This document shows, piece after piece, positions 37,065 to 47,328 of a stretch of 64,000 nt of DNA. The position numbers and the translations under genes were made by a program. The DNA comes from an uncultured Pelagibacteraceae bacterium (GTDB taxonomy: Bacteria; Pseudomonadota; Alphaproteobacteria; Pelagibacterales; Pelagibacteraceae), in contig CACLEJ010000002.1 in the NCBI GenBank assembly GCA_902605865.1, positions 1 through 64,000 of the forward strand, in the 5' to 3' direction. Every line of letters starts with the position of its first letter. Position 1 is the first letter of the stretch. Under the pieces are notes generated by a model. That model saw only the letters and a list, made by a program, of their open reading frames with translations, had not been told where the DNA came from and did not search any database.

Positions 37065-37771
37065 TGAGTGAAATCGGATTAATTGGAAAAAAAATTGGTA
37101 TGTCTAGAGAATTTTTTAAAACTGGTCAAACAATACCAGTGACTGTTTTAAAAGTAGAAAAGGCAAGGGTTATTCAATTAATTAACAAAGAAAATAGAGG
37201 ATACGATGCAGTGCAACTTGGATTTGGTAAAATTAAAAATTCAAAGTTATCGAAGTCAATGAAGGGTTATTATTCTAAAAAAAATACAGAAGCAAAAAAA
37301 ATTTTAAAAGAATTTAGAGTTAAAAATTTAGATCAATACAAAGAAGGTAATGAATTTGGTATTGAAATATTTAAAGATATAAAATTTTTAGACGTGAGAT
37401 CAAAAACTATAGGTAAAGGATTTGCAGGTGCAATGAAAAGACATAACTTTGGAGGTTTAAGAGCATCACACGGAGTTTCTGTCTCTCACAGAGCACATGG
37501 TTCCACTGGTCAAAACCAAGATCCTGGAAAAGTATTTAAAGGAAAAAAAATGGCAGGTCATATGGGTGATAAAATAAGAACTATGCAAAATCTTGAAATT
37601 ATTAAAACAGATTTAGATAATGATTTAATTTATTTAAAAGGATCCATTCCTGGTTCTAAAAATTCAGAAGTATTACTTAAGAAAGCTGTAAAGAATATTA
37701 AAAAACTTACAATTAATGAAAAAATTGAAATTTATGAAAAATCAAAAAAAATTAAAGAGAAAAAAAAATAA
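37064..37771 (+). CDS. rplC: 50S ribosomal protein L3
   Basis: A 235-residue L3 with '[12 protein letters not shown]' at the start and '[26 protein letters not shown]' in the extended loop that reaches toward the peptidyl-transferase centre. It is longer than the E. coli protein (209) because of a Lys-rich C-terminal tail of about 25 residues. Confidence 0.97.
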   Translation: MSEIGLIGKKIGMSREFFKTGQTIPVTVLKVEKARVIQLINKENRGYDAVQLGFGKIKNSKLSKSMKGYYSKKNTEAKKILKEFRVKNLDQYKEGNEFGIEIFKDIKFLDVRSKTIGKGFAGAMKRHNFGGLRASHGVSVSHRAHGSTGQNQDPGKVFKGKKMAGHMGDKIRTMQNLEIIKTDLDNDLIYLKGSIPGSKNSEVLLKKAVKNIKKLTINEKIEIYEKSKKIKEKKK

Positions 37772-37774
37772 TTT

Positions 37775-38395
37775 ATGAAAATAGATAAATTAAATATTGA
37801 GGGAAAAATAAATACTATTGAAGTCTCAGACAAAGTAGTTTCTGCAAAGATAAATAACAAACTTGTAAGTAATGTTTTGTATAAAACTAATGCTAACTAC
37901 AAAGGTAGAAAAGCCAAAACAAAACAAAAAAATGAAATTAAAGGATCAACAGCAAAAATATATGCACAAAAAGGAACTGGAAATGCAAGACATGCCAGTA
38001 AAAAAGCTCCTATATTTGTTGGTGGAGGTGTAGCTCATGGTCCAAAAGGTGAGCCTAATTACAAAAAAAGGAAATTAAATAAAAGTGAGAAAAAACTTAG
38101 CATAGCATCATTAATTACAAAAAAAAATGTAACCAAAGATTTAATAATAATAGACGATTTTCAAAAAGAAATTTTAAAAACCAAAGAAATGAATAATTTA
38201 CTTATTAAATTTGAAGCAAAAAATTCAATAATAATTGCAGATAAAATATCTAAAAATAATATATTTAAATCAGTTAAAAATATACCGAATGTAAAAATAA
38301 CTGATATTAATCATTTTAGTGCCTATGATTTAGCAAAATTTAAAAAAGTCATATTTACAGAAACCTCAATTAAGGAATTAGAAAAAAGATATTAA
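37775..38395 (+). CDS. rplD: 50S ribosomal protein L4
   Basis: A 206-residue L4. The tunnel loop is 'KIYAQKGTGNARHASKKAPIFVGGGVAHGPK'; the C-terminal domain is lysine-rich. In E. coli L4 represses the S10 operon, but there is no S10 leader here because rpsJ directly follows fusA. Confidence 0.95.
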   Translation: MKIDKLNIEGKINTIEVSDKVVSAKINNKLVSNVLYKTNANYKGRKAKTKQKNEIKGSTAKIYAQKGTGNARHASKKAPIFVGGGVAHGPKGEPNYKKRKLNKSEKKLSIASLITKKNVTKDLIIIDDFQKEILKTKEMNNLLIKFEAKNSIIIADKISKNNIFKSVKNIPNVKITDINHFSAYDLAKFKKVIFTETSIKELEKRY

Positions 38396-38398
38396 ATT

Positions 38399-38692
38399 AT
38401 GGAAAAGATACATCTATACGATAAAATAATTTCGCCATTGGTTACTGAGAAATCGACCAATCTTTCAGAGCAAAATAAAATTATTTTTAAAGTACATACA
38501 AAAGCAAATAAAAAAAATTTAAAAAAAAATATTGAAAAAATATTTAAGGTTGAGGTAATTAAGGTAAATATAATTAATAAAAAAACCAGAACTAAAATCA
38601 CAAGAGGCAAAAAAGTTAAAGTTAAGGGATACAAAAAAGCAATACTAACTTTAAAAAAAGGTCAAAATATTGATCTGACAACTGGAATATAA
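38399..38692 (+). CDS. rplW: 50S ribosomal protein L23
   Basis: A 97-residue L23 with 'IISPLVTEKS' near the start and a Lys-rich loop that ends in the tunnel exit region, where trigger factor and SRP dock. Three bases separate it from rplD and from rplB. Confidence 0.95.
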   Translation: MEKIHLYDKIISPLVTEKSTNLSEQNKIIFKVHTKANKKNLKKNIEKIFKVEVIKVNIINKKTRTKITRGKKVKVKGYKKAILTLKKGQNIDLTTGI

Positions 38693-38695
38693 AAT

Positions 38696-39529
38696 ATGGG
38701 ACTAAAAACATTTAAACCATACACAAAATCAACTAGAGGAACTATTTTAGTTAGTAGAGAAGGTCTATGGAAGGGTAAGCCATTTAAGACGCTTACATCA
38801 CCAAATAACTCCTCTAAAGGAAGAAACAATTATGGAAGAATTACATCTAGAAACCATGGTGGTGGACACAAACATAAATATAGAAAAATTGATTTTCATA
38901 GAAAAAAATTAGATATATCTGCAGAAGTAGAAAGGATTGAATACGATCCTAATAGATCATGCCATATAATGTTAGTAAAATTTGAAGATGGAGAAAGATT
39001 TTATTATTTAGCACCTAAAGATATAAAAGTAGGCGATAAAATTCAAAATGGAACAAGCTCAGAAATTAAAATTGGAAATTGTCTTCCATTAAAGGATATA
39101 CCTGTAGGAATAAATATCCATAATGTAGAAATTAACCCAGGTGGAGGTGGAAAAATAGCAAGATCAGCAGGTACGTCTGTATCAATTTCAGGTATCGATG
39201 GAAACTATTCTATTATAAAAATGACATCAGGTGAAGTTCGACGGATAAATTCAAATTCCGTTGCAACTGTTGGTGTATTATCTAATCCAGATCAAAAAAA
39301 CATTAAAATTGGTAAGGCAGGAAGATCAAGATGGCTTGGTAGAAGGCCTCATACTAGAGGTGTGGTAAAAAATCCAGTAGATCACCCTCATGGTGGTGGT
39401 GAAGGAAAATCAGCAGGAGGAAGACACCCTGTATCTCCAACTGGTCAATCTGCAAAAGGATTAAAAACAAGAGATAACAAAAGAACAGATAAATTTATAA
39501 TAAGAAGAAGAAAGAAAAAAAGAGGATAA
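38696..39529 (+). CDS. rplB: 50S ribosomal protein L2
   Basis: A 277-residue L2 with the conserved 'GRNNYGRITSRNHGGGHKHKYR' and 'NPVDHPHGGGEGKSAGGRHPVSP' (contains the His implicated near the peptidyl-transferase centre). The length is normal (E. coli 273). Confidence 0.98.
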   Translation: MGLKTFKPYTKSTRGTILVSREGLWKGKPFKTLTSPNNSSKGRNNYGRITSRNHGGGHKHKYRKIDFHRKKLDISAEVERIEYDPNRSCHIMLVKFEDGERFYYLAPKDIKVGDKIQNGTSSEIKIGNCLPLKDIPVGINIHNVEINPGGGGKIARSAGTSVSISGIDGNYSIIKMTSGEVRRINSNSVATVGVLSNPDQKNIKIGKAGRSRWLGRRPHTRGVVKNPVDHPHGGGEGKSAGGRHPVSPTGQSAKGLKTRDNKRTDKFIIRRRKKKRG

Positions 39530-39532
39530 ATT

Positions 39533-39832
39533 ATGGCTAGATCAGTTTGGAAAGGACCTTTTGTTGAAGAAAGTTTGATAAAAAAAGTAGGCAAATTAAA
39601 AAATGAACCTGTTAAAAAACCTATTAAAACATGGTCAAGAAAATCAACAATTATTCCAGATTTTGTAGGAATAAGCTTTTTAATATATAACGGGAAAAAA
39701 TTTATTCCAATTACTGTTTCAGAAGATATGGTTGGTCATAAATTTGGTGAATTCGCACCAACAAGACAGTTTTTTGGTCATACTCCTGCAGATAAAAAAG
39801 CTAAAGTAGAAGGTGGAGCAGCTAAAAAATAA
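39533..39832 (+). CDS. rpsS: 30S ribosomal protein S19
   Basis: A 99-residue S19 with '[15 protein letters not shown]' at the start and '[16 protein letters not shown]' near the end. It binds the 30S head. Its stop codon overlaps the rplV start by one base. Confidence 0.97.
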   Translation: MARSVWKGPFVEESLIKKVGKLKNEPVKKPIKTWSRKSTIIPDFVGISFLIYNGKKFIPITVSEDMVGHKFGEFAPTRQFFGHTPADKKAKVEGGAAKK

Positions 39833-40227
39833 TGTCCAAGTTAAATAAAATAATTGACTCAAAAATTGTCAAATCTGTGAATAAAAATGTGAGATCAAGC
39901 ACAAGAAAACTTAATCCAATACTAAAATCTATAGTAGGAAAAAAGGTTGATGTTGCAATCAGGGACTTATCGTTTTCAGATAAAAGAATATCAAAAGATA
40001 TAAGAAAAACAATTTCTTCAGCTGTAGCAAATGCAGAAAACAATTATCAATATGATATTGATAAATTGATTGTTAAAGAAGCTTATTGTGGAAAACAAGT
40101 TGTAATGAAAAGATTCAGAGCAAGAGCCAAAGGAAGAGCAGCAGAAATTATGAAACCATATTCTAATTTAACTATAATTTTAACAGAACAGACAAAACAA
40201 ATGGAGCGTCATGGGACAAAAAGTTAA
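39832..40227 (+). CDS. rplV: 50S ribosomal protein L22
   Basis: A 131-residue L22. The extended beta-hairpin '[25 protein letters not shown]' lines the exit tunnel. The gene overlaps rpsC by 17 bases, a longer overlap than its neighbours, so rpsC translation is likely coupled. Confidence 0.95.
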   Translation: MSKLNKIIDSKIVKSVNKNVRSSTRKLNPILKSIVGKKVDVAIRDLSFSDKRISKDIRKTISSAVANAENNYQYDIDKLIVKEAYCGKQVVMKRFRARAKGRAAEIMKPYSNLTIILTEQTKQMERHGTKS

Positions 40228-40870
40228 TCCAGTTGGTCTAAGATTAGGAATCAATAGAGGATGGGATTCTGTCTGGTATGCAAAAAAAAAAGATTTTGGA
40301 AATAATCTAATAGAGGATTTTAAAATAAGAGAATATATCAAAAAAAATGTAGTAAACTCAGGTGTAGCAAAGGTAATGATAGAACGTACTACAAAAAAAT
40401 GTTTTGTCACAATATATACCTCAAGACCTGGTTTTGTTATTGGGAAAAAAGGTACTGATATTGAAAAAATAAAAGGAAATTTATCAAAATTAACTAATAA
40501 CGAAGTTGTATTAAATATAAAAGAGGTAAAAAAACCAGAGACAAACAGTTATTTGGTTGCAGAAAATATTTCGCAACAGTTAGTTAAAAGGGTATCTTAT
40601 AGAAGGGCAATGAAAAGAGCTATGCAATCAGCATTAAGACTTGGAGCAAAAGGAATTAAAGTTTCAATCAGTGGAAGACTTGGTGGTAATGAAATAGCAA
40701 GAACAGAGTGGTTGAGAGAGGGAAGTATACCATCGCACACTTTAAGAGCTGATATTGATTATGCAGAAGCAGAAGCGTTAACAACTTACGGCATTATTGG
40801 AATTAAAATTTGGATCTATAAAGGAGAAATTTTTACAAAGGAATTTAGCCAAGAAAGGAATAAAGGTTAA
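40211..40870 (+). CDS. rpsC: 30S ribosomal protein S3
   Basis: A 219-residue S3 with '[19 protein letters not shown]' at the start, the KH motif '[16 protein letters not shown]', and '[23 protein letters not shown]'. It forms the mRNA entry site with S4 and S5. Confidence 0.97.
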   Translation: MGQKVNPVGLRLGINRGWDSVWYAKKKDFGNNLIEDFKIREYIKKNVVNSGVAKVMIERTTKKCFVTIYTSRPGFVIGKKGTDIEKIKGNLSKLTNNEVVLNIKEVKKPETNSYLVAENISQQLVKRVSYRRAMKRAMQSALRLGAKGIKVSISGRLGGNEIARTEWLREGSIPSHTLRADIDYAEAEALTTYGIIGIKIWIYKGEIFTKEFSQERNKG

Positions 40871-40871
40871 A

Positions 40872-41279
40872 ATGTTACAACCAACAAGAACAAAATTTAG
40901 AAAAGCACACAAAGGCAGAATCCATGGTAATGCATCAAGATGTAATTTAATGAATTATGGTTCTTTTGGACTAAAAGCTATACAGCCTGAACGTATAATA
41001 TCGAGACAAATAGAAGCTGCAAGAGTTGCTTTAACAAGACATATGAAAAGACAAGGTAGAGTTTGGACTAGAATGTTTCCAAACATACCAGTATCAAAAA
41101 AACCAACAGAAGTCCGAATGGGTAAAGGAAAAGGTTCACCAGAATTTTGGGCATGCAGAGTAAAACCTGGAAGAATTTTATTTGAAGTAGATGGTGTGTC
41201 TGAACAAATAGCAAAAGAAGCATTATACAAGGCATCAGCAAAATTACCTATTAAATGTAAATTTATTAAGAGAATTTAA
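40872..41279 (+). CDS. rplP: 50S ribosomal protein L16
   Basis: The track extends this to 40797, but that part lies inside rpsC and is unlike L16. The family start [11 protein letters not shown] is the ATG at 40872, giving 135 residues, close to the usual 136-138. '[19 protein letters not shown]' is the rRNA-binding core. Confidence 0.96.
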   Translation: MLQPTRTKFRKAHKGRIHGNASRCNLMNYGSFGLKAIQPERIISRQIEAARVALTRHMKRQGRVWTRMFPNIPVSKKPTEVRMGKGKGSPEFWACRVKPGRILFEVDGVSEQIAKEALYKASAKLPIKCKFIKRI

Positions 41280-41281
41280 AA

Positions 41282-41470
41282 ATGAAAAAAAAAGAAATTA
41301 AAAAATTAACAAACCAGCAATTATTAGAAAACTTAGAAAAACTTAAGAAGGATTTGTTTAACTTTAGATTTCAAAAAATCAATGGTCAAATTAAAAGTCC
41401 AGCAAAAATAACAGAAACCAAAAAAAATATAGCACGAATAAAAACGTTAATAGAGGTTAATAATGCCTAA
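41282..41470 (+). CDS. rpmC: 50S ribosomal protein L29
   Basis: A 62-residue L29 with two helices and 'LKKDLFNFRFQKINGQI' as the signature. It lies at the tunnel exit beside L23. It overlaps rpsQ by eight bases. Confidence 0.95.
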   Translation: MKKKEIKKLTNQQLLENLEKLKKDLFNFRFQKINGQIKSPAKITETKKNIARIKTLIEVNNA

Positions 41471-41699
41471 GAAAATACTAAATGGAATTGTTGTGAGTGA
41501 TAAACCAAATAAAACAATTACAGTTATGGTTGAAAGAAAGTATCAACACCCTGTTCTTAAAAAGGTTTTGAAAGCAAGAAAAAAATATAATGCACACGAT
41601 GAAGATAATAAATTTAAAATAGGTGACAAAGTATCAATTAGAGAAAGTAGACCATACTCAAAAAATAAAAAATTTGAAGTTATAGGAGAAAGTAAATGA
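41463..41699 (+). CDS. rpsQ: 30S ribosomal protein S17
   Basis: A 78-residue S17 with '[25 protein letters not shown]' and '[21 protein letters not shown]'. It binds helix 11 of 16S rRNA early in assembly. It overlaps both rpmC and rplN. Confidence 0.96.
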   Translation: MPKKILNGIVVSDKPNKTITVMVERKYQHPVLKKVLKARKKYNAHDEDNKFKIGDKVSIRESRPYSKNKKFEVIGESK

Positions 41700-42064
41700 T
41701 ACAGGTTCAAACTGAACTTTTAGTTGCAGATAATACTGGTGCAAAAAAAATAGAATGCATAAAAGTATTAGGTGGGTCAAAGAGAAGATATGCAAGTATA
41801 GGAGATATAATTGTTGTAGCTGTTAAAGAGGCTATTCCAAAAGGTAAAGTAAAAAAAGGCTCAGTTCATAAAGCCGTTGTAGTAAGGGTAAAAAAAGGAA
41901 TACATAGAAACGATGGTTCAAAAGTTAGATTTGATAATAATGCAGCTGTACTGACTGATGAAAAAGGAGAACCAATAGGAACAAGAATTTTTGGACCTGT
42001 TACAAGAGAACTGCGAAACAGAGGTCAAATGAAAATTATATCGTTGGCACCAGAGGTCTTATAA
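41696..42064 (+). CDS. rplN: 50S ribosomal protein L14
   Basis: A 122-residue L14 with '[33 protein letters not shown]' and '[13 protein letters not shown]'. The length is exactly that of E. coli L14 less one. Overlap with rpsQ is four bases (ATGA). Confidence 0.97.
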   Translation: MIQVQTELLVADNTGAKKIECIKVLGGSKRRYASIGDIIVVAVKEAIPKGKVKKGSVHKAVVVRVKKGIHRNDGSKVRFDNNAAVLTDEKGEPIGTRIFGPVTRELRNRGQMKIISLAPEVL

Positions 42065-42303
42065 TGATTAGAAAAGGATTTAAAGTGAGGATATTAGTAG
42101 GAAAAGACAAAAATAAAGAAGGTGAAGTTATAGAAATTGACAGAAAGCTGAACAGAGCAAAGGTAAAAGGAATTAATATTGTAAAAAAACACGTGAAAAC
42201 AACAAAAGAAAAAAAAGGTGGAATAATTTCAAAAGAAAATTTTGTTCATATGTCAAATTTGAAACAAATGAATAAAACTGTAAAAGAAGAGACTAAAAAA
42301 TAA
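42064..42303 (+). CDS. rplX: 50S ribosomal protein L24
   Basis: A 79-residue L24 with the KOW motif '[23 protein letters not shown]' and '[10 protein letters not shown]'. It is shorter than E. coli L24 (104) and lacks the C-terminal part, which may reflect genome streamlining. It overlaps rplE by one base. Confidence 0.93.
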   Translation: MIRKGFKVRILVGKDKNKEGEVIEIDRKLNRAKVKGINIVKKHVKTTKEKKGGIISKENFVHMSNLKQMNKTVKEETKK

Positions 42304-42857
42304 TGGAACCAAGATTAAAAGAAATAATAATGAAAGAAATAAATCCAAGCTTAAAGGAGATGTTTGGTTATAAAAGTATGTATATGGGGCCAAAAATTCA
42401 AAAAATTGTAATAAATATGGGATTAGGATTAGATGGAAATGACTCTAAAATTATTAGCTCATGTCAAGATGACTTAGCAAAAATAACAGGACAAAAACCT
42501 GTTATAACTAAATTCAGAAAATCAATAGCTAATTTTAAAACAAGGAAAAATACTAACTCAGGATTAAAAGTTACACTAAGAAAGAATATGATGTACGAGT
42601 TTATTGATAGATTAATAAATATAGCATTACCAAGAATAAAAGATTTCAGAGGATTAAGTTCAAAAGGTTTTGATAAATTTGGAAACTACACATTCGGAAT
42701 AAAGGAACAGATTATTTTTCCAGAAGTAAATTTTGACAAAGTTGATAAAATTAGAGGTTTGGATATTACAGTAGTTATTAAAACAATGGATATTAAGCAT
42801 AGTTACGAACTTCTTAAAAAGTTAAACTTTCCATTCAATGAAAATAGGAGCAATTAA
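42303..42857 (+). CDS. rplE: 50S ribosomal protein L5
   Basis: A 184-residue L5 with '[12 protein letters not shown]', '[19 protein letters not shown]' and '[16 protein letters not shown]'. It binds 5S rRNA. An in-frame Met follows at residue 10, but the first ATG overlaps the rplX stop in the usual way. Confidence 0.96.
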   Translation: MEPRLKEIIMKEINPSLKEMFGYKSMYMGPKIQKIVINMGLGLDGNDSKIISSCQDDLAKITGQKPVITKFRKSIANFKTRKNTNSGLKVTLRKNMMYEFIDRLINIALPRIKDFRGLSSKGFDKFGNYTFGIKEQIIFPEVNFDKVDKIRGLDITVVIKTMDIKHSYELLKKLNFPFNENRSN

Positions 42858-43162
42858 TGGCTAAATTGAGCGCAATAAATAAGAATAATAAAAGAATAAA
42901 ATTATCTAATAAACTTTATAAAAAAAGAAGAATGCTAAAAAAAGTTATAATGGATAAAAAAATATCATTCGAAGATAGGTTTAAAGCTCAACAAAAACTT
43001 GCTCAATTACCTAGAAATTCTGCAAAAGTAAGAGTGAGAAATAGATGTCAAATTACAGGAAGACCACACGGTGTTTACAGAAAACTTAAAATATCAAGAA
43101 TTGCATTGAGGCAATTAGGGTTAGAAGGCAAAATCCCTGGTATGGTAAAATCGAGCTGGTAG
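42857..43162 (+). CDS. rpsN: 30S ribosomal protein S14 (zinc-free form)
   Basis: A 101-residue S14 of the C-minus type: only one Cys occurs in '[29 protein letters not shown]' and there is no CxxC pair, so no zinc ribbon. The last residues 'PGMVKSSW' are typical. Confidence 0.96.
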   Translation: MAKLSAINKNNKRIKLSNKLYKKRRMLKKVIMDKKISFEDRFKAQQKLAQLPRNSAKVRVRNRCQITGRPHGVYRKLKISRIALRQLGLEGKIPGMVKSSW

Positions 43163-43172
43163 AAAGGAAAAT

Positions 43173-43568
43173 ATGAGTTTAAGTGATCCAATAGGAGATA
43201 TGTTAGCAAGATTAAAAAATTCTCAAATGAGAAATCATAAAAAAATTGAACTCCCGTCATCAAAGTTTAAAGCAAAAATTGCTGAAATTTTGAAAAGCGA
43301 AGGATATATAATTGATTATGAGGTAATATCACAGCAAAATAAGACAAATCTACTTATAAGTTTAAAGTATAGTTCAGGTATTCCTGTAATTAATTCGATT
43401 GTGAGAGTTTCAAAACCAGGTAGAAGAATTTTTTCTAGCGCAGGAAGTCTTCCAAAAGTAAACAATGGATTAGGAATTGCAATTATATCTACCCCAAAAG
43501 GTGTCATGACGGATATAGATGCTAGAAAACAAAATATAGGTGGAGAAATTATTTGTAAGGTATTTTAA
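43173..43568 (+). CDS. rpsH: 30S ribosomal protein S8
   Basis: A 131-residue S8 with 'DPIGDMLARLKNSQMRNH' at the start and 'STPKGVMTDIDARKQNIGGEIICKVF' at the end. E. coli S8 represses the spc operon through the rplE leader; the tight packing here leaves only coding sequence for such a site. Confidence 0.97.
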   Translation: MSLSDPIGDMLARLKNSQMRNHKKIELPSSKFKAKIAEILKSEGYIIDYEVISQQNKTNLLISLKYSSGIPVINSIVRVSKPGRRIFSSAGSLPKVNNGLGIAIISTPKGVMTDIDARKQNIGGEIICKVF

Positions 43569-44107
43569 TGTCAAAAATAGGTAAAATAAATATTAATATC
43601 CCGGAAAAAGTAAAAGTTTTATTAAGTGGAAATAATATAAATATAGAGGGACCACTAGGAAAAAAAACTTTAAATATAGATTTAGATATATTTGAACTAA
43701 ATATTAACGATGGAAAAGAAGTTTCAATAAAACCAAAAATAAACAATAAGAATAATAAAAGATTATGGGGGATGAATAGGAGTTTAATTAATAATGCAAT
43801 TATTGGTGCAAGCAAAGGATATGAAAAGACACTCGAATTAACTGGCGTTGGTTATAGAGCTTCATTAAATGGAAATAACTTGAATCTTCAATTAGGTTTT
43901 AGTCATGATATAAATTTTGAAATACCTGATGGTGTTAAAATTAAAGTTGAAAAACAAAATATACTCAAAATTTCAGGCTCTGATAAACAGCAAGTAGGGA
44001 TGGTGGCTGCTGAAATCAAAGGAATAAGACCTCCAGAGCCATATAAAGGAAAAGGCATAAAAGAACAAGGTCAATATATTCTGAGAAAAGAAGGTAAGAA
44101 AAAATAA
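43568..44107 (+). CDS. rplF: 50S ribosomal protein L6
   Basis: A 179-residue L6 with '[25 protein letters not shown]' and '[27 protein letters not shown]'. It sits near the sarcin-ricin loop. It overlaps rpsH and rplR by one base each. Confidence 0.97.
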   Translation: MSKIGKININIPEKVKVLLSGNNINIEGPLGKKTLNIDLDIFELNINDGKEVSIKPKINNKNNKRLWGMNRSLINNAIIGASKGYEKTLELTGVGYRASLNGNNLNLQLGFSHDINFEIPDGVKIKVEKQNILKISGSDKQQVGMVAAEIKGIRPPEPYKGKGIKEQGQYILRKEGKKK

Positions 44108-44460
44108 TGAAAATTACAAAAGAAATAAGAAAAAAATTTAGAATCAGAAATAAGGTTAAAAAAGTCTCATCTAGTGAAAGATTTAGACTAAGTGTAAATA
44201 GATCAACAAAGAATATAAGTGCACAAATAATTGATGATAAAAAAAATATTACATTGTTATCTGTGTCATCGAACACAAAAGAAATAAAAACTCAAAAAAA
44301 AAATAAAAAAGAACTTTCAACAATAGTTGCAGAAAAACTTGCATCAAAAGCTAAAGAAATGAACATAACGAAAGTCTTTTTTGATAGAGGCGTATATAAA
44401 TATCACGGTAGAGTTAAATTGTTAGCAGATGAATTAAGAAAAAATGGAATGGAATTTTAA
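44107..44460 (+). CDS. rplR: 50S ribosomal protein L18
   Basis: A 117-residue L18 with '[20 protein letters not shown]' and '[28 protein letters not shown]', which binds 5S rRNA. The N-terminal basic region is as expected. Confidence 0.96.
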   Translation: MKITKEIRKKFRIRNKVKKVSSSERFRLSVNRSTKNISAQIIDDKKNITLLSVSSNTKEIKTQKKNKKELSTIVAEKLASKAKEMNITKVFFDRGVYKYHGRVKLLADELRKNGMEF

Positions 44461-44462
44461 AT

Positions 44463-44963
44463 ATGGAAAAAAATATAGAATTTGTAGAAAAGTTAGTTCA
44501 TATTAATAGAATAACTAAAGTTGTTAAAGGTGGAAGAAGATTTGGGTTTTCAGCTCTCGTAGTTGTAGGAAATCAAAATGGAAAAATTGGTGTTGCTCAT
44601 GCAAAAGCTAAACAAGTGCCTGATGCAATTAAAAAAGCTAATGAATTAGCCAGAAGAAACCTTGTACAAATTCCTTTAAGAGAAGGTAGAACAATTCATC
44701 ATGATATATATGGTAAAGATGGAGCTGGTAAGATAAAATTAAGAGCAGCACCAAAGGGTACAGGTATAATTGCAGGCGGTGCAGTTAGAGCTGTTTGTGA
44801 AGTTCTTGGAATTAAAGATATTGTAGCAAAATCATTAGGTACAGCAAATCCCCACAATGTTATAAGAGCATGTATGAAAGCTTTATCAAACCAAAATTCA
44901 CCAAAAAATATTTCATTGTTAAGAAATAAAAAAATTTCTGAAATAATAGAGAAAAGAGGATAA
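44463..44963 (+). CDS. rpsE: 30S ribosomal protein S5
   Basis: A 166-residue S5 with '[31 protein letters not shown]' and '[19 protein letters not shown]'. In most bacteria rpmD (L30) comes next; here the rpsE stop codon overlaps the rplO ATG by one base, so no gene can lie between. Confidence 0.97.
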   Translation: MEKNIEFVEKLVHINRITKVVKGGRRFGFSALVVVGNQNGKIGVAHAKAKQVPDAIKKANELARRNLVQIPLREGRTIHHDIYGKDGAGKIKLRAAPKGTGIIAGGAVRAVCEVLGIKDIVAKSLGTANPHNVIRACMKALSNQNSPKNISLLRNKKISEIIEKRG

Positions 44964-45421
44964 TGAGCCTTTTAAATGTTAATGTAAAAATAAAAGATAA
45001 GAAAAAAAGATTAGGTAGAGGAATAGGATCTGGTAAGGGAAAAACATCTGGAAGAGGTGTAAAAGGTCAAAAATCAAGATCTGGTGTTGCAATAAAAAGT
45101 TTTGAAGGTGGGCAAATGCCTCTTTATAGAAGGCTTCCTAAAAGAGGATTTAACCCCGTAAATAAAGAAAAGATAGCTAAAATCAACTTGGAAAAGCTAC
45201 AAATGTTTGTAGATAATAATAAATTAGACGTTGGTAGTAAAATTGATTTGGAAATTTTAAAAAAAAATAAAATAATAAAAAAATCTTATTCAAAATTTAA
45301 AATCTTGGGAAGCGGTAATATAACATCAAAAATAAATATTGAGGCTGATTATTCATCAATTTCAGCAAAAGATAAGATTGAAAAAATTGGCGGAGTCATA
45401 AAAATAAAAAATCCAAAATAA
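44963..45421 (+). CDS. rplO: 50S ribosomal protein L15
   Basis: A 152-residue L15 with the Gly-rich 'RLGRGIGSGKGKTSGRGVKGQKSRSG' and 'FEGGQMPLYRRLPKRGF'. It directly follows rpsE, with rpmD missing between them, and is one base before secY. Confidence 0.96.
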   Translation: MSLLNVNVKIKDKKKRLGRGIGSGKGKTSGRGVKGQKSRSGVAIKSFEGGQMPLYRRLPKRGFNPVNKEKIAKINLEKLQMFVDNNKLDVGSKIDLEILKKNKIIKKSYSKFKILGSGNITSKINIEADYSSISAKDKIEKIGGVIKIKNPK

Positions 45422-45422
45422 A

Positions 45423-46703
45423 ATGAGTGAGTCATCACAAACCAATGATTTAAGAAATAGGATCCTATTTACAATTTTTATTCTTGCAATTTATAGACTG
45501 GGAACTTTTGTTCCATTACCAGGAATTGATCCTGAGCAATTACAAGTCATGATGGATAGTAATCAAAAAGGTTTGTTAGGAATGTTCAATGTATTTGCGG
45601 GTGGTGCTGTAAGTAGAATGGCAATATTTGCTCTTGGAATTATGCCATACATATCCTCATCTATTATTGTCCAACTTTTAACTGGTGTGACTGACTATTT
45701 TAAAAATTTAAAGGCACAAGGTGAGATTGGAAGACAAAAAATTACTCAAATAACACGATACGGAACAGTTTTGTTGGCTACTGTTCAAGGGTATGGACTT
45801 GCTGTTGGATTAGAATCGTCAGCAGATTTAGTTATAAACCCTGGAGTTTTTTTTAAAATTTCAACTGTAACTACTATAGTAGCAGGAACCATATTTCTGA
45901 TGTGGCTTGGTGAGCAAATTACACAGAGAGGTATAGGTAACGGTATATCTTTAATAATATTTTCAGGAATCGTTGCAGAGATTCCAAGAGCATTAGTTAC
46001 TACTTTTGAACTTGGTAGAACAGGTGCAATATCGACATTAATGATAATAGTTATTTTTTTATTATTAATATTAACAATTTTGTTTATAGTTTTTATGGAG
46101 AGAGCTTTAAGAAAAATACTGATCAACTATCCAAAAAGACAAATGGGAAATAAAATGTATGGCGGAGAGTCATCACATTTACCACTTAAAATTAATTCAG
46201 CGGGTGTTATTCCTGCAATTTTTGCCTCTGCACTATTACTACTGCCTGTTACTTTTTCAAATTTTAATGTTTCTCAGAACGAAATATTCTTAAATATTTC
46301 ATCATACTTTTCTCAAGGTCAACCATTGTATATGATCTTATATGCATCAGGGATTATTTTTTTTACTTTTTTTTATACTTCGATAACTTTTAATCCAAAT
46401 GAGACAGCAGAGAATCTTAGAAAGTATGGAGGTTTTATACCAGGAATAAGACCAGGTGAAAGTACAGCATTGTATATAGATACGATACTTACAAGGTTAA
46501 CTACAATCGGCGCTTTATATCTTACTCTAGTTTGTTTAATGCCAGAATTTCTGATCGCAAATTATCCAATTCCATTTTATCTAGGGGGTGCTTCAGTCCT
46601 AATTGTTGTTGTGGTGGCTATTGATACTGTAACCCAGGTTCAAACTAGATTAATGAGTTCTCAATATGAACAACTGATTAAAAAAACAAAATTTGGTAGA
46701 TAA
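45423..46703 (+). CDS. secY: Preprotein translocase subunit SecY
   Basis: A 426-residue channel protein with about ten membrane spans. It has 'RIFTIF'-like start, 'LFNVFAGGAVSRMAIFALGIMPYISSSIIVQLL', 'GQxITxRGIGNGISLIIF' and 'YPKRQMGNKMYGGESSHLPLKINSAGVIPAIFA'. It partners with SecE (22611). It follows rplO by one base. Confidence 0.97.
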   Translation: MSESSQTNDLRNRILFTIFILAIYRLGTFVPLPGIDPEQLQVMMDSNQKGLLGMFNVFAGGAVSRMAIFALGIMPYISSSIIVQLLTGVTDYFKNLKAQGEIGRQKITQITRYGTVLLATVQGYGLAVGLESSADLVINPGVFFKISTVTTIVAGTIFLMWLGEQITQRGIGNGISLIIFSGIVAEIPRALVTTFELGRTGAISTLMIIVIFLLLILTILFIVFMERALRKILINYPKRQMGNKMYGGESSHLPLKINSAGVIPAIFASALLLLPVTFSNFNVSQNEIFLNISSYFSQGQPLYMILYASGIIFFTFFYTSITFNPNETAENLRKYGGFIPGIRPGESTALYIDTILTRLTTIGALYLTLVCLMPEFLIANYPIPFYLGGASVLIVVVVAIDTVTQVQTRLMSSQYEQLIKKTKFGR

Positions 46704-46709
46704 TATTAA

Positions 46710-47273
46710 GTGAATGTTATAATTTTTGGACCACCAGGAGCAGGCAAGGGAACTCAAGCCAACAATATTGTAAATAAATTTAACCTTTACCAAGTATCAA
46801 CTGGTGATCTTTTACGTAATGAGATTAAAAATCAGACAGATATAGGTAAAGATATAGAAAATACTATTTCCAAGGGTGGATTTGCAACAGATGAAATAGT
46901 TAATAAACTAATTAAAAATCTAATTTATGATCCTGATAAAAAAAATAAATTAATTTTTGATGGATACCCTAGATCATTAACTCAGGCTAAAAATTTAGAA
47001 TTCTTGTTAAATTGCACAAATCAAAAAATAGATTTTGTATTTTTTCTTAATGTAGACAAAGAGACAATAATAAAAAGAATTGAGAAAAGAAAAATTTTAG
47101 AAAAAAGATCTGATGATAATTTAAATACGATTCTGAAAAGATATGATACATATATGGAAACGACTAGACCTGTCTTAGATTTTTACTCAAAAAATCCAAA
47201 TTTTTATGAAATTGATGGAGGTGATCAAATTCATGAAATTTCAAGTAAAATTGAGCAAAAACTATCAGTTTAA
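46710..47273 (+). CDS. adk: Adenylate kinase (short-LID form)
   Basis: A 187-residue kinase that equilibrates ATP + AMP with 2 ADP. It has the P-loop 'GPPGAGKGTQ' at residues 7-16, 'STGDLLR', 'FDGYPRSLTQAKNLE' and 'KRSDDNLNTILKRYDTY'. The zinc-type LID insertion (about 30 residues) is absent, as in many alphaproteobacteria. The start is GTG; a six-base spacing after secY supports it. No rpmJ lies between secY and adk. Confidence 0.95.
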   Translation: MNVIIFGPPGAGKGTQANNIVNKFNLYQVSTGDLLRNEIKNQTDIGKDIENTISKGGFATDEIVNKLIKNLIYDPDKKNKLIFDGYPRSLTQAKNLEFLLNCTNQKIDFVFFLNVDKETIIKRIEKRKILEKRSDDNLNTILKRYDTYMETTRPVLDFYSKNPNFYEIDGGDQIHEISSKIEQKLSV

Positions 47274-47277
47274 GACA

Positions 47278-47305
47278 TTGACTTTAAAAAAACTTCTTAT
47301 ATAAA
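47278..47305 (+). promoter_or_regulatory. Candidate promoter for rpsM-rpsK-rpoA-rplQ
   Basis: TTGACT (47278-47283) and TATAAA (47300-47305) are 16 bases apart in the 55-base spacer between adk and rpsM, 23 bases before the rpsM ATG. This is one of the few real gaps in the superoperon, and the match is good. Confidence 0.6.
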
Positions 47306-47328
47306 AGGCTAAATTTTATCACATAATT

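Noticed and set aside
40797-40871. N-terminal extension of the rplP ORF in the track
   Set aside because: It lies within rpsC, and the family start [11 protein letters not shown] is at 40872.
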